Assembly: GCF_013402915.1 (NCBI RefSeq)
Contig: NC_050724.1
Coordinates: 248,001 to 312,000 of the forward strand
Source: Zygotorulaspora mrakii
Lineage: Eukaryota > Ascomycota > Saccharomycetes > Saccharomycetales > Saccharomycetaceae
Reading direction: 5' to 3'
DNA length: 64,000 nt
The notes below the pieces were generated by a model. That model did no database searches, was not told where the DNA came from, and was given only the letters and a program-made list of their open reading frames with translations. Shown here piece after piece: positions 39,910 through 49,235 of the stretch. The translations under genes were made by a program, and so were the position numbers. Each line of letters opens with the position of its first letter. The first letter of the stretch is position 1.

Positions 39910-40879
39910 CAGTAAGAATAGCATTAATCCCAGAGATATGGATGCTGGGAAGAAAAGGCCGATCTCTACTTTAGTAGAGCATGATGTGCCTAAGAAGTTT
40001 AAAATATGCGACGAAAATGGTGAGGAAGAATATGAGTGGGAAGACCTAGATGCAGAAGATGCTAATGATCCTTTCATGGTTAGTGAGTATGTGAATGAAA
40101 TTTTTGATTATTTAAGTCATTTGGAGGTAGTTACACTACCAAGTGAAGAAAATCTCTATAAACACAGAAACATTCGTCAAAATCGAGATATTCTAGTAAA
40201 CTGGTTAGTGAAAATTCATAATAAATTTGGACTATTACCCGAGACGCTCTATCTAGCGATAAACACAATGGATCGTTTTTTGAGTAAGGAACTAGTTCAG
40301 TTAGATAAGCTTCAATTAGTTGGCACGTCATGTCTCTTCATCGCATCAAAGTATGAGGAAGTTTACTCACCAAGCATAAAACATTTTGCATCAGAAACTG
40401 ATGGCGCTTGTACAGAAGACGAAATCAAAGAGGGCGAAAAATTCATTTTGAAGACACTGAATTTTAATCTAAATTATCCGAATCCAATGAACTTCTTGCG
40501 GAGAATATCGAAGGCGGATGACTACGATATACAGTCTCGAACACTTGCCAAGTTCCTGCTAGAGATTTCATTGGTTGATTTCAGATTTATAGGTATATTG
40601 CCCTCTTTATGTGCAGCAGCAGCTATGTTTCTTTCTAGAAAGATGTTAGGCAAGGGAAAGTGGGATGGTAATCTAATTCATTATAGTGGTGGCTATACGA
40701 AAGAACAATTAGCGCCGGTATGCCACATGATGATGGATTATCTAGTAAGTCCAATCGTCCACGATGAATTTCACAGAAAGTATCAGTCAAGAAGGTTTAT
40801 GAAAGCATCAGTAATATCCGTTCAATGGGCATTGAAGGTTAGAAAAAATGGATATGATATAATGACACTGCATGAATAG
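39275..40879 (+). CDS. CLB2: CLB1/CLB2-type mitotic B cyclin
   Basis: 534 codons from the ATG at 39275; the codon before it is TTG. The N-terminus carries a destruction box R26-L-A-L29-N-N-V-T-N34 and a KEN box at 123-125 ('CENKENQDP'), the APC/C degrons of Clb2. An Asn tract encoded by AAT repeats occupies about 190-217. The cyclin fold starts near 270: 'RQNRDILVNWLVKIHNKFGLLPETLYLAINTMDRFLS' holds the MRAIL-like helix, followed by 'KLQLVGTSCLFIASKYEEVYSP' and a second cyclin domain. It activates Cdc28 for mitosis. One copy here represents the CLB1/CLB2 ohnologue pair. It is convergent with the CLB5-type gene, as in S. cerevisiae. Confidence 0.93.
39855..39907 (+). repeat. AAT/AAC trinucleotide repeat encoding poly-Asn in CLB2
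   Basis: A run of AAT, AAC and AGC codons with at least eleven uninterrupted AAT units towards its end. It encodes a poly-Asn tract in the disordered N-terminal region and is likely length-variable between strains. Confidence 0.85.
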
Positions 40880-41133
40880 GTTTCAAAAATAGAAACTTTT
40901 CTCATTTTTTTTTTTTCGCTTCGACTTTGCACTAGTTCGTTAAGTCGGATTTTCAACTTTCCGTTCACCTAATCAGTTGTATTTTAATTTCACTCTTTAA
41001 ACTTATTTTAATATATTTTTCCAATTAATTAAAAGTAATTCCAATTTTAAAATTTCAAAAAACTTTCAAAGTAAAATAGTGATTAAATTGATTATTTAGT
41101 TAAATTGTTGATGGGAGTTATCATATATGAATG

Positions 41134-42375
41134 CTATAGCGAAAATAGAGAATTAAGGGACTCATCGGTTTCAACTTGATTTTGACACCATTGAAAAACT
41201 TTGTAATACATGGCACCATTTTTTGGTTTTTTGAATTTCAAATATAGTGAGTCCAACTTTGTGGTTGGAGATGCAATTTCTTTAATTAAATCTTTGCAAT
41301 ACGACTGAAACTCTGCATCAGCGTATGGATCAATACCGCCGCTATAATGCTTAAATGTTTCATCCCAAAGATTTTTTTTATTGTGTGTGCTGGTAATCTG
41401 TTTAGCAACATACATTGCCATTGCACTCATTGTAGAAGGCTTTAAATGGATGAATTTGTGATAGCACATAATGCACTCCAATAGAAATTTTGCGATCGAT
41501 CTCGTTTGGAAATCATAGTTATCAGCTTTAGAGATTCTTCTTAAGAAGTTCATTGGATTTGGCCAACCAATATTAAATTCTAAAGACGACAGCATAAACA
41601 TCTCTGCGTTCTTGATATCATTCTTGGTTGCCGCACCATCCGTTATATATGCATAGTCCGATAATTTTGGTAGATTGACTTCCTCGAATTTAGCGGCTAT
41701 AAACAATGCAGTGACGGCCAATAATTGTAATTTGCTTAATGTGACCTTATTCATCGAAAGAAATCTATCCATTATATTTATCGTCAGAAACAAGGTCTCT
41801 GGATAACACTGAAATTTTTCATGAACTTCGACCAACCAGTCTATCAAAATTGCTCGCATGGACGGACGTAAATTATGTTTTGATTTAGTATCTGTTAGGT
41901 AATTATGCGACGGTAGCGTTTCCATTTCTCTCTTGTACAGGTGACTGAATATTTCATTCGTATATTCTGTCACCATGCAAACATCCTTCCTCTCATTGGC
42001 ATCAAGATCCTTCCATAGAATCTTCTCTTCTTGCGGTTCCTCATCACTTGTTTTTGATGTTTTCCTAGCTTTCACTTTGGTTGTGGGATTCTCTTCTTCT
42101 TGATCCCTATATATCTTTCTTTTTCTAAATGATTGCAGAGTTAGCTCACTGTCCTCTCTTCGTACTCTGCCGCTTATTTCGCTCAGTTCTTTCGTTTGTT
42201 GAGTATTGACGGGAACCTCACTTAATGCTCGCCTTGGTTTGGCATTTGGGGAGCCACTCGTGGAAGAGACTTTGAGATTACACACTTTGGTGTCCAGTGC
42301 CGCAGTATCATTGAACTTTAAATTTTCTGAGCTACTCCTTGTGCTGCTATTTGCACTCCCTGTGAGACTTGCCAT
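41134..42375 (-). CDS. CLB5: CLB5/CLB6-type S-phase B cyclin
   Basis: 413 codons (S. cerevisiae Clb5 435, Clb6 380). A destruction box-like sequence R48-R-A-L51-S-E-V-P-V-N57 is present, which favours Clb5-like regulated destruction. The cyclin box starts near 170: 'NLRPSMRAILIDWLVEVHEKFQCYPETLFLTINIMDRFLS' has the canonical MRAIL hydrophobic patch that docks RxL substrates. 'LQLLAVTALFIAAKFEEVNLP' follows. It drives Cdc28 for origin firing. The single copy stands for the CLB5/CLB6 ohnologues. Its upstream region has a dense MCB cluster, the signature of MBF-controlled S-phase genes. Confidence 0.93.
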   Translation of the reverse strand: MASLTGSANSSTRSSSENLKFNDTAALDTKVCNLKVSSTSGSPNAKPRRALSEVPVNTQQTKELSEISGRVRREDSELTLQSFRKRKIYRDQEEENPTTKVKARKTSKTSDEEPQEEKILWKDLDANERKDVCMVTEYTNEIFSHLYKREMETLPSHNYLTDTKSKHNLRPSMRAILIDWLVEVHEKFQCYPETLFLTINIMDRFLSMNKVTLSKLQLLAVTALFIAAKFEEVNLPKLSDYAYITDGAATKNDIKNAEMFMLSSLEFNIGWPNPMNFLRRISKADNYDFQTRSIAKFLLECIMCYHKFIHLKPSTMSAMAMYVAKQITSTHNKKNLWDETFKHYSGGIDPYADAEFQSYCKDLIKEIASPTTKLDSLYLKFKKPKNGAMYYKVFQWCQNQVETDESLNSLFSL

Positions 42376-43487
42376 AATGATAATGCTGGCGACTGCTGGT
42401 TCTGATGTTCCCTTAGCCTCTAAAGCACGAATGACTTCGAGAAGAGTATTGCACTAAGAGGATGTCTGAAGCCCAAAGCTAATATAGTATCGAGACCAGA
42501 GCTGAGAGGAAGGGCTTCAGAATCAAACGCGATTTGACCACCTCGATCACGATATGCTGCTACCGCCGACGTTTCCTACACCGAGCACAGCACACTGCAC
42601 AAACGCAGCCCAGCAAGACATACTCTACAGGGCAGCTTCGCGATTTGTAAATGCACGTTAATCGAATTACGTTCTACAATGGAACACAAAATACAACATC
42701 TTTGTACCACTGCCTAATTGCGGTGCCTTGACGCGTTTACGCGTTTATGCGTGAACGCGTAAACGCCTTCTTGTCAACAGAACACGAAACGCGTAAGGTC
42801 GTTCTTTTTTCTTTACGCGACGCAGACCAAGAAAAAGACACAAGCCCTAATAGCCCTTGTGCCCTGATCGCTGTGCCCTGAACCGGTTTTTTGCCCTAAC
42901 CCCGTCTTGTCCTCGCAAATTCCTGCCTTCATTTTTGTACACAAACATCTCTTCTCGCGATGCACGGACACGGCTCTAATTTCTCTCACAGTCTAGATTA
43001 ATGCTGCATCTTTTCTTCTAACAATGAAGCAAGCGCAGGCCAATAAGTAGGTTGCATCCCTGCACAGATTAGATTCACAGATTACGGCCAACCGATTCTA
43101 TCTTGTTACTACTGTGTTAATGGCTAATGCCTAAGAGTAGCTGTTGCACTTCTTTGCCTTTGTGTTACTTGGCGCAGACACTCGCGTTTTTTGGGAGTAA
43201 AGAACGGCTAGAATCGGGCGGCCCCCAGTTATCTCTTATCACATCGGTGCAGAGAACTGTAAAGGAAAATGTGACAAGCTACGTAGATGTTTACTTGATA
43301 AGACGGCGCTTCGAAGGAAGGAATATGTATATATAGGTGTATATAAATTAAAGGTATCTTGCATCACCGGAGCTTCGTTGGAGGTCATCTTTTTTTCATA
43401 CTTGCTGTCTTCTGGGTTGTCAAAGTTCAGTAGTCTTTGACAACTATCGAATCAGTGTTTCAATTAGCATCAGGTGCTGTTTAAGAA
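42376..43487. other. 1.1-kb divergent interval between the CLB5-type gene and the 80-aa ORF
   Basis: Contains the MCB cluster (42731-42820) on the CLB5 side and TATA-like runs (about 43325-43350) on the side of the small ORF at 43488. No other gene seen. Confidence 0.55.
42731..42820. promoter_or_regulatory. MCB cluster (MBF sites) upstream of the CLB5-type gene
   Basis: Four perfect ACGCGT boxes at 42731-42736, 42739-42744, 42755-42760 and 42789-42794, plus ACGCGA at 42815-42820. All lie 355-445 bp upstream of the start codon. This is the binding array expected for Mbp1-Swi6 and G1/S transcription. Confidence 0.9.
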
Positions 43488-43730
43488 ATGGGGTTCTGGG
43501 AAGATTTTAAGAGAAAATTTGCTCTATGGAAGCATACCCAAGACGCTACGCCTGTAGAGGGTGAAACCTATCAGGATCCTCCAAAGGTGTCGGAGTTGCC
43601 TAATATGCCTGACAGCTCAGGTAATCTGATTGCAGTTTCTTCGGGTAACAGGGAAATTTCCCCAGTTTTAAGTGCCAAATACGGTATTAACATCCCTGAG
43701 AAACATAATGAGATTGACGACAAAATCTAA
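43488..43730 (+). CDS. small 80-aa protein, not recognised
   Basis: Starts MGFWEDFKRKFALWKHTQD, which would form a basic, aromatic amphipathic helix. A Pro/Glu/Asp-rich middle and an acidic end (KHNEIDDKI) follow. No signal peptide, membrane segment or cysteine. I do not recognise a family. Support for it being real: a compact ORF with a good ATG context (AAGAAATGG), TATA-like sequence about 140 bp upstream, and a position in a conserved interval. It ends 124 bp before tRNA-Cys. It could equally be a lineage-specific or chance ORF. Confidence 0.45.
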   Translation: MGFWEDFKRKFALWKHTQDATPVEGETYQDPPKVSELPNMPDSSGNLIAVSSGNREISPVLSAKYGINIPEKHNEIDDKI

Positions 43731-43854
43731 GAATTTTCTCGCTCTGATATATCTATTTACTGTTGTAACGTTGTACTCTTTTAATTATTTTTTAACTGTT
43801 AGGATCTGTGAGATTTTCACTATAAATAGCTTCAAGCCTTTTTACGAAAAAAGA

Positions 43855-43926
43855 AGCTCGCACTCAGGATCGAACTAAGGACCAACAGATTTGCAATCTG
43901 CTGCGCTACCACTGCGCCATACGAGC
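43855..43926 (-). tRNA. tRNA-Cys(GCA)
   Basis: Minus strand reads GCTCGTATGGCGCAGTGG...GATTGCAAATCTGTTGG...GTTCGATCCTGAGTGCGAGCT, essentially the S. cerevisiae tRNA-Cys gene. 72 nt, no intron, anticodon GCA, intact A and B boxes and a seven-pair acceptor stem. No LTR is adjacent, unlike the other two tRNA genes in this window. Confidence 0.97.
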
Positions 43927-44107
43927 TTTCTTTGTATGAAAGACTGGCAATAATTGTTGAGTAAGTCGACTGTTTTCTCAATGCAATGTGTTTGTGTCAT
44001 AAAGTCAGTAATTTAATGTTTGACAACGATCATATATCTGCAATAAAACAACTTGGCGGTTTTTTCCCTTCAGTAATCTCTAGTCAGAAGAGAAGAAAAG
44101 CTATATA

Positions 44108-44965
44108 ATGAGGCTGATTATACTCTGCTGGGGTACTTTAATTATTCTTCTGCAGGCGACCAAGCTTTGCGCCTACGACTATCAGGTCTCTAGTTTTACG
44201 ACAAGTGTGCTTGATAGGTTGAACAATGCTGAAGGTGATAAAGTATCGATAAATTTTATGGAGCTCTTGACAATAATAAGCAATGAGTCTGGCGAGAAAA
44301 GACTGATCGCTTCAAAGGTAATTGATACAGCAGAAGAAATCATCATATCTGGTGATAACAAGGAAGCTTCACCAAACAAGTTACATAGATTCAAAATTCT
44401 ATGCGATGAAATTATGTTTCTAGAGCAAGTTTTTAGCTCTGAATTAAATAATCATAAGTGGAGTTCGCAATTCTTTCATAAAAAGTCGCTGACGAGAATC
44501 ATTAAGACATACATTGCATATGAATCATACGTTTTGAAAAGGATTTCGGAGCAAACCAATGCCTCATATAGCAAGACGCTTCGAGACGTCACAAAACATC
44601 TTTTAAGCTGTAAGAATGCTTTATTGGCAGGAGTTAGAACTTTGCAGTTGATGCATACTGCGAAGGGAAATGAAATTCACGATTTGGTTACTGCTAATTT
44701 TCATAGTGGTGATACTTCAAGTATAAATGGCGAAAACTTAGTTTATGCGATAATGCCCCAAAAAGGAAATCAGACTCAAGAGATAGCAAGTGATATAACA
44801 TACCTCCGTCAGAATTTTCTTGTGTTGGTGAAGTCCGGGGTTTTTATGATGCTGTGTGCTGCAGTAAGGGTCTACTTTTGTGCTTTCACTTTCGGTGCAA
44901 TGATGATGAGCAGCTCTGTTATTTGGATGTTAGTTTACCTGCAGCTTATGGATAAAGAGTTGTAG
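44108..44965 (+). CDS. secretory-pathway membrane protein of unknown family
   Basis: 285 codons. A hydrophobic N-terminal segment (about 3-17) ending in KLCA looks like a cleavable signal peptide. The middle (about 25-230) is helical and hydrophilic with possible N-glycosylation sites (NES, NAS, NQT). The C-terminal 55 residues hold two hydrophobic segments (about 233-256 and 258-279, 'FCAFTFGAMMMSSSVIWMLVYLQLM'), so it should be ER/nuclear-envelope or plasma-membrane anchored. I cannot name it. The layout (signal, helical lumenal part, paired C-terminal membrane segments) recalls the Kar5/GEX1 nuclear-fusion family, but no family motif is evident. It lies between tRNA-Cys and CLD1 inside the inverted segment. 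Confidence 0.7.
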   Translation: MRLIILCWGTLIILLQATKLCAYDYQVSSFTTSVLDRLNNAEGDKVSINFMELLTIISNESGEKRLIASKVIDTAEEIIISGDNKEASPNKLHRFKILCDEIMFLEQVFSSELNNHKWSSQFFHKKSLTRIIKTYIAYESYVLKRISEQTNASYSKTLRDVTKHLLSCKNALLAGVRTLQLMHTAKGNEIHDLVTANFHSGDTSSINGENLVYAIMPQKGNQTQEIASDITYLRQNFLVLVKSGVFMMLCAAVRVYFCAFTFGAMMMSSSVIWMLVYLQLMDKEL

Positions 44966-45932
44966 ATGGAATTAAATTAGCTTACATTGACTTTCCTTAT
45001 TTAGTTTTTGTTTTTTTGTGCTTCCTTCTTTGCATGAATCAGCTTCTGTAACTATCCAAGACGGTAAATGCAAATAGAAAGATGTATGTTATAGAGTAAT
45101 ACAAATGAGTCACACCTCTATCTACAGCTTGCATAGTTGAATATAACACCCTCCTTAGCAGTAATAAAGAGTATGAAAAGTCCTTGAAACTCTTCGTGAG
45201 CTGGAAGAACAACTAATTTAGGCGATAATATTGACAAGCTAGTTCAGCGAAGACAAATCATTACGATTCGTAAACGCTAGTCCTTCGATAAGAAGTTCTC
45301 GTTTTAGTTTGACCCGTTTTCACTCGCGAATAGGTTTAACACATGTGCTAACCTCACTTGAAAGGCGTGTATGTAGGGGAGCATCCTTTAAAGCACAAAA
45401 GTGCATACTTTTTAATACCCAGTTGCATTTGTCACATATTAAATGGGTGTACAACGTCCCTAGCTTACTGCTGAAGATGTGACTCGTTTATTGTCACCGT
45501 TGCAGTCGTGATGGAAGATCGCTAAATGTTCAATAAATCTGCTCTTGCGGAGTTTCTAGCCCAATCTTGGCTCGGAAAAGAAGCTAAATCATCTGAAAAA
45601 TGAATTGTTCAGGCACAAAATAACTGTAATGTCTCTAAGTTCCAAGAGGATTGCGTGTACAAGATTGGTTACTATGCCTCATCTGTGATGTGTCAGATTT
45701 TTATAGCTAAGCAGGGGTGCAAGCCGATATTCACGGGACTTATAATACATTAAAAATTGCAAAAAAAAAAGCAGTTGACAGCAAGTGCCAGTCTCTATAG
45801 CGACAACCGAGACTAACGAAGTCAAATTTATGTCTTTTTTTGTTTCCTTAATGCCATTAAGATAGTGGTATTGACCGATCTTGTTTGAGTTTAGGTCTGA
45901 AGAGCTAAGAACACTTGTGTTGAAGAAAAGTA
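44966..45932. other. 1-kb intergenic region upstream of CLD1
   Basis: No coding frame with features on either strand and no RNA gene. A minus-strand frame at 45679-45939 is low-complexity and overlaps the CLD1 start. Confidence 0.45.
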
Positions 45933-47250
45933 ATGTCAACTAGGCCAATTTCTGAGACCATTGCATCTTTCATTCGATCATCAACGAGGATCAAAAGACT
46001 TGGGATTTCCAAATCACCTGTTGTAGATACACGTTGCAGAATTTCTGAAAAAGATGTGTCGAATGTTTCAGCCGCACCTACAGCACTGTCGATGTTTGAA
46101 ATTGTACGCCGGCTACCCAATATGTTTCCAAGAAGTCTAGCTGCATCGTTCAAAGATTTTAATGATATCAGAACTCATGGTGATGAAATGTTCCAGCAAG
46201 AATTATTAATGACGCTCCCATTTTATGGAAAAGATAACTCATCGAAAATGGCCGAAATAATAAAAACAAATGTAGATACCGAAGGAAATTATATCAACGA
46301 GTTTTGTATCATACCTAGGTCTGCTGCTCATGAGCCGCCTCTAAACTTGAAACATCTCATTTTCATTCATGGCTATGGTGCTGGTTTGGGTTTTTTCTTG
46401 AAAAATCTTGAGAATATTCCACTATTAGATGATAAATGGTGCATTCATGCAAGATTTGCCTGGATACGGATTCTCTTCCCGTTCGAGATTCCCATATCAT
46501 TATCCCACAAGCATCGTAAGCGACGTTCAAGATTGGTTTCATCAAAAACTCTACAGGTGGTTCGAGAAAAGAGGACTCCTGATGAATCCGGAAAACAACC
46601 TAATTATGGCACATTCTTTAGGTGCATATTTGATGTGTCTTTACGCTGCGAAGTATCCTGACCACTTTAAAAAGATCATAATGTGTTCACCTGCTGGAGT
46701 ATGTCATTCCAATTTGAACAAAAAACTAGGAAATACACGTATTCCCTGGTGGTATACTAAACTTTGGGATAGAAACATATCACCGTTTAGCTTGGTGAGA
46801 AACGCGTCACAATTAGGGTCCAAAATCACTAGTGGCTGGACATACAGCAGATTTAGCAAAGTTTTAAGTGAGGGAACTCCTCTTAGTGTACAGCAGTTTG
46901 AAGCATTGCACAGATATGCGTATTCAATTTTTAACCAACCTGGATCTGGTGAGTATTTGCTTAGTTTTGTATTGAGATGTGGTGGTTCTCCTAGAATTTC
47001 GTTGGAAGATCAAATTTTCAAAGACTGCAATAACGGAATTTATCAAAGCAATTGTGAATGGCTATGGATGTATGGAGAAACTGATTGGATGGATATAACA
47101 GGAGGATTTCGTGTATCTGATATGCTGAACCGATATTCAAATAAAGAACGGAGCCACGTTTGCATAGTTCCAAACTCAGGGCATCATTTGTACTTTGATA
47201 ATTACAACTACTTCAATGAAGTGCTTATCAACGAAATGAAAAGTATGTAG
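45933..47250 (+). pseudogene. CLD1: CLD1 (cardiolipin-specific phospholipase) broken by a frameshift
   Basis: Two overlapping frames together cover a full Cld1 (about 438 codons; S. cerevisiae 445). The first (from 45933) holds the N-terminus and 'LIFIHGYGAGLGFFLKNLENIPLL', the alpha/beta-hydrolase HG(Y)G oxyanion region, then loses homology after 'DKWCIHA' at about 46449-46451. The second resumes one base later (GAT at 46453, '[14 protein letters not shown]') and carries the nucleophile motif 'AHSLGAYL' (GxSxG-type), the acid region and HX4D ('HHLYFD'). So there is a net +1, that is one extra base or two missing. Cld1 removes palmitate from new cardiolipin in mitochondria before Taz1 remodelling. 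No splice sites explain it. Either a recent pseudogene or a base error. Confidence 0.85.
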
Positions 47251-47824
47251 TAGATGTTAGTTATAGGCAACCATTTCTTTTCTCAAAAGTTCTTATTTCA
47301 CTTTCTCGTTTTTTCTGAATTTCATGATTTGATTACATAAATATTAAAAATTATTAGCCTCAATTCACCCCGTTGGCGTTAAGGAAACTAACGAGGGATG
47401 ATTGAAATACATAGTGCTTTGTTAAAACTTATTCATGAGAGAACGGCAGTAATTAGCTGTAAGAAACTGTAGCACAGCTGAAAATCTCACCTTTTTCCAT
47501 TGAATTTTACAAAACCGTTGTGCTTGGATTATTTTTATGCACAAATAAGGGCATTTCACATATGACTGAACTTTGAACGATCAGGATACTTGGCTCATCA
47601 GATTTTCTTTTTTTAACATCTTTTTGTTTTGGTCGAAATTTCTGTTGTTTCCACTTTATCAAGTGTCAGTGATCTTTAGAGTGTTTCCAAGCATTACAGT
47701 AGTCTTACAACAAAAAACTATAAAAATGAGCGAAAATCATATGTGACCATAAGCAAAGCATTGATTTTACTAGCAATTTGCGGTGCTGAATCATTTAAAA
47801 GTACTGAATACTCGCCGATACGAT
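47251..47824. other. 570-bp interval between CLD1 and the 124-aa ORF
   Basis: AT-rich, no ORF of note and no RNA gene. It presumably holds the CLD1 terminator and the promoter of the following small ORF. Confidence 0.45.
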
Positions 47825-48199
47825 ATGTCACAATTGTACTTCAAACCTAAGCTCATCGAACCTGCAATGACGACAATAGTAAATACATTACCAAGTGACG
47901 ATGCCTGGCTTCTTACAGAAAAATTTTCGGTAAACTTACCAATCAATGATGTGTCAGAGAGAAATTGTTTTGTACCAAGTTGTGTTCCACCAGAATATCC
48001 CAAACAATATGAAAAGATGGAGCCAAAATCACTAGAAGAAAGGTGGAACTGCTTGAATGATTCATATTACGAATACTATATTACCGCCACAAGAAAAATA
48101 AGATCTAAAAGAGGAATTGTAATACTTATGTATTCTTTTCTCTTTCTTTTTGGCCTTTTCACGCTTTTTTACACATTTTGGGTTTACAGATACAAATGA
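47825..48199 (+). CDS. 124-aa tail-anchored membrane protein, not recognised
   Basis: From the first ATG (47825) the protein starts MSQLYFKPKLIEPAMTTIV. It has a hydrophilic domain with a proline/cysteine segment ('NCFVPSCVPPEYPKQYEKM') and an aromatic stretch ('DSYYEYYITATRKIRSKRG'). It ends in one strong membrane helix (about 98-119, 'IVILMYSFLFLFGLFTLFYTFWV') with a short YRYK tail. The basic residues before the helix and the tail position suggest a C-terminal anchor facing the cytosol. I do not recognise a homologue. It is next to the relic LTR and close to the right edge of the inverted segment, so it may be lineage-specific. Confidence 0.6.
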   Translation: MSQLYFKPKLIEPAMTTIVNTLPSDDAWLLTEKFSVNLPINDVSERNCFVPSCVPPEYPKQYEKMEPKSLEERWNCLNDSYYEYYITATRKIRSKRGIVILMYSFLFLFGLFTLFYTFWVYRYK

Positions 48200-48329
48200 A
48201 AGCGGTTTACACCGTTAAACTTTTATTTTTGTTGAAGGAATTATTGATATTGAAACACAAGCAAGATGTTACTGTATAAGCATGAGACAGTCTGCAATGG
48301 CATTTTTCTCAATAAAATAAGAAGTCAGC

Positions 48330-48745
48330 TTAATCCCTGACAGAGTACAAGTATCGGCTAATAATATATGGCAGGACGTTTACCATGCAGGGATCTGAAT
48401 ACGGAGGAATATTTCGCATCGAATAAGAAATAACGAGCTACGCCATAAATTATGAGATATTGGAAAATTAGTGTAATGACTGCATTAATTATGAACTGTT
48501 GAATGTGAAATAATTATCTTGATTGGGGCTAAATAGGTGCAGATTTCAGGTATGAATACTGAGGTCTTTTCCAGATTTCCAATCTCATTTCATTTAGTTT
48601 TTATCTCGTGTATCGGGTGCCAAGGATCATATATTCTTATAACCGAACATCACAATACCATCACCAATGTCCGAGCAAGCCAATATTGTTGAAATATAGA
48701 TCGATATTATGAGAGAAGTTAGACGTATGAAAGCGATGACTATTA
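48330..48745 (+). mobile_element. relic LTR of a related Ty family (approximate limits)
   Basis: The part from about 48530 aligns by eye with the 3' half of the 469-bp LTRs ('AATAGGTGC...ATACTGA...TTTTCCAGAT...'). It ends with its own gag-like ATG (48667, MSEQANI). It runs into a second LTR head, TGTTGAAATATAGATC (from 48687), which is itself interrupted by LTR copy 2. So at least two older LTR pieces are nested here. The 5' limit is uncertain. Confidence 0.55.
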
Positions 48746-49209
48746 AAATATAAATCGATATTGTAAGATATATTAAAGAGATGACTTATAAGCATCAAAA
48801 ATAAGACAATTGGTCTGTAAAACAAAATAAACGAAGCCAGATGAAGCCCTAACAGAATGTCAATCGATACTGGAAAGATATCGGATGACAGTCTATCGCG
48901 AGACGTTTACAACTCAGGAGTCTGACTACGAAGGAGTCTATGGAATGAAGACGAAATAACAGTTGTACTGTGGATTCTATGGGACTAGAAATGGTGTGAT
49001 GACGATGAAAATTCTTCACTCGTCGTCCTCTCTTATGGTTCAATAGGTGCGAAATGCTAGGTATAAATACTGACGTATTTTCCAGATATTAATCCAAGTT
49101 CAATTAGTTTTATCTCAATTCATGATATAGAAAACCAAGGAATTATATATATTTATAATTGAATATCATAGTATCATCATCAATGTCAAACCAAGTTACT
49201 ATCGACAAC
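48741..49209 (+). mobile_element. Ty1/copia-type solo LTR, copy 2
   Basis: 469 bp, nearly identical to copy 1 and in the same orientation. The terminal TGTTG is replaced by TATTA, so its outermost 5' bases are lost or were recombined. It ends ACTATCGACAAC at 49209. It faces copy 3 head-to-head across 26 bp. Confidence 0.85.
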
Positions 49210-49235
49210 TATTTAGAAAGAATGTTTTCTTCGGC
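49210..49235. repeat. 26-bp spacer of the LTR palindrome
   Basis: The reverse complement is identical to the 26 bp that follow LTR copy 1 (36508-36533). A diverged version also lies just right of copy 3 (about 49705-49730, CCGAAGAAAACATTC core). It is therefore element-associated sequence, probably the first codons of gag, kept next to three LTR ends. Confidence 0.7.

Noticed and set aside
46429..46661. CLD1 frame change explained by an intron
   Set aside because: No GTATGT-type donor, TACTAAC-type branch or AG acceptor at the right spacing. The two frames abut within two bases, so it is a simple indel.
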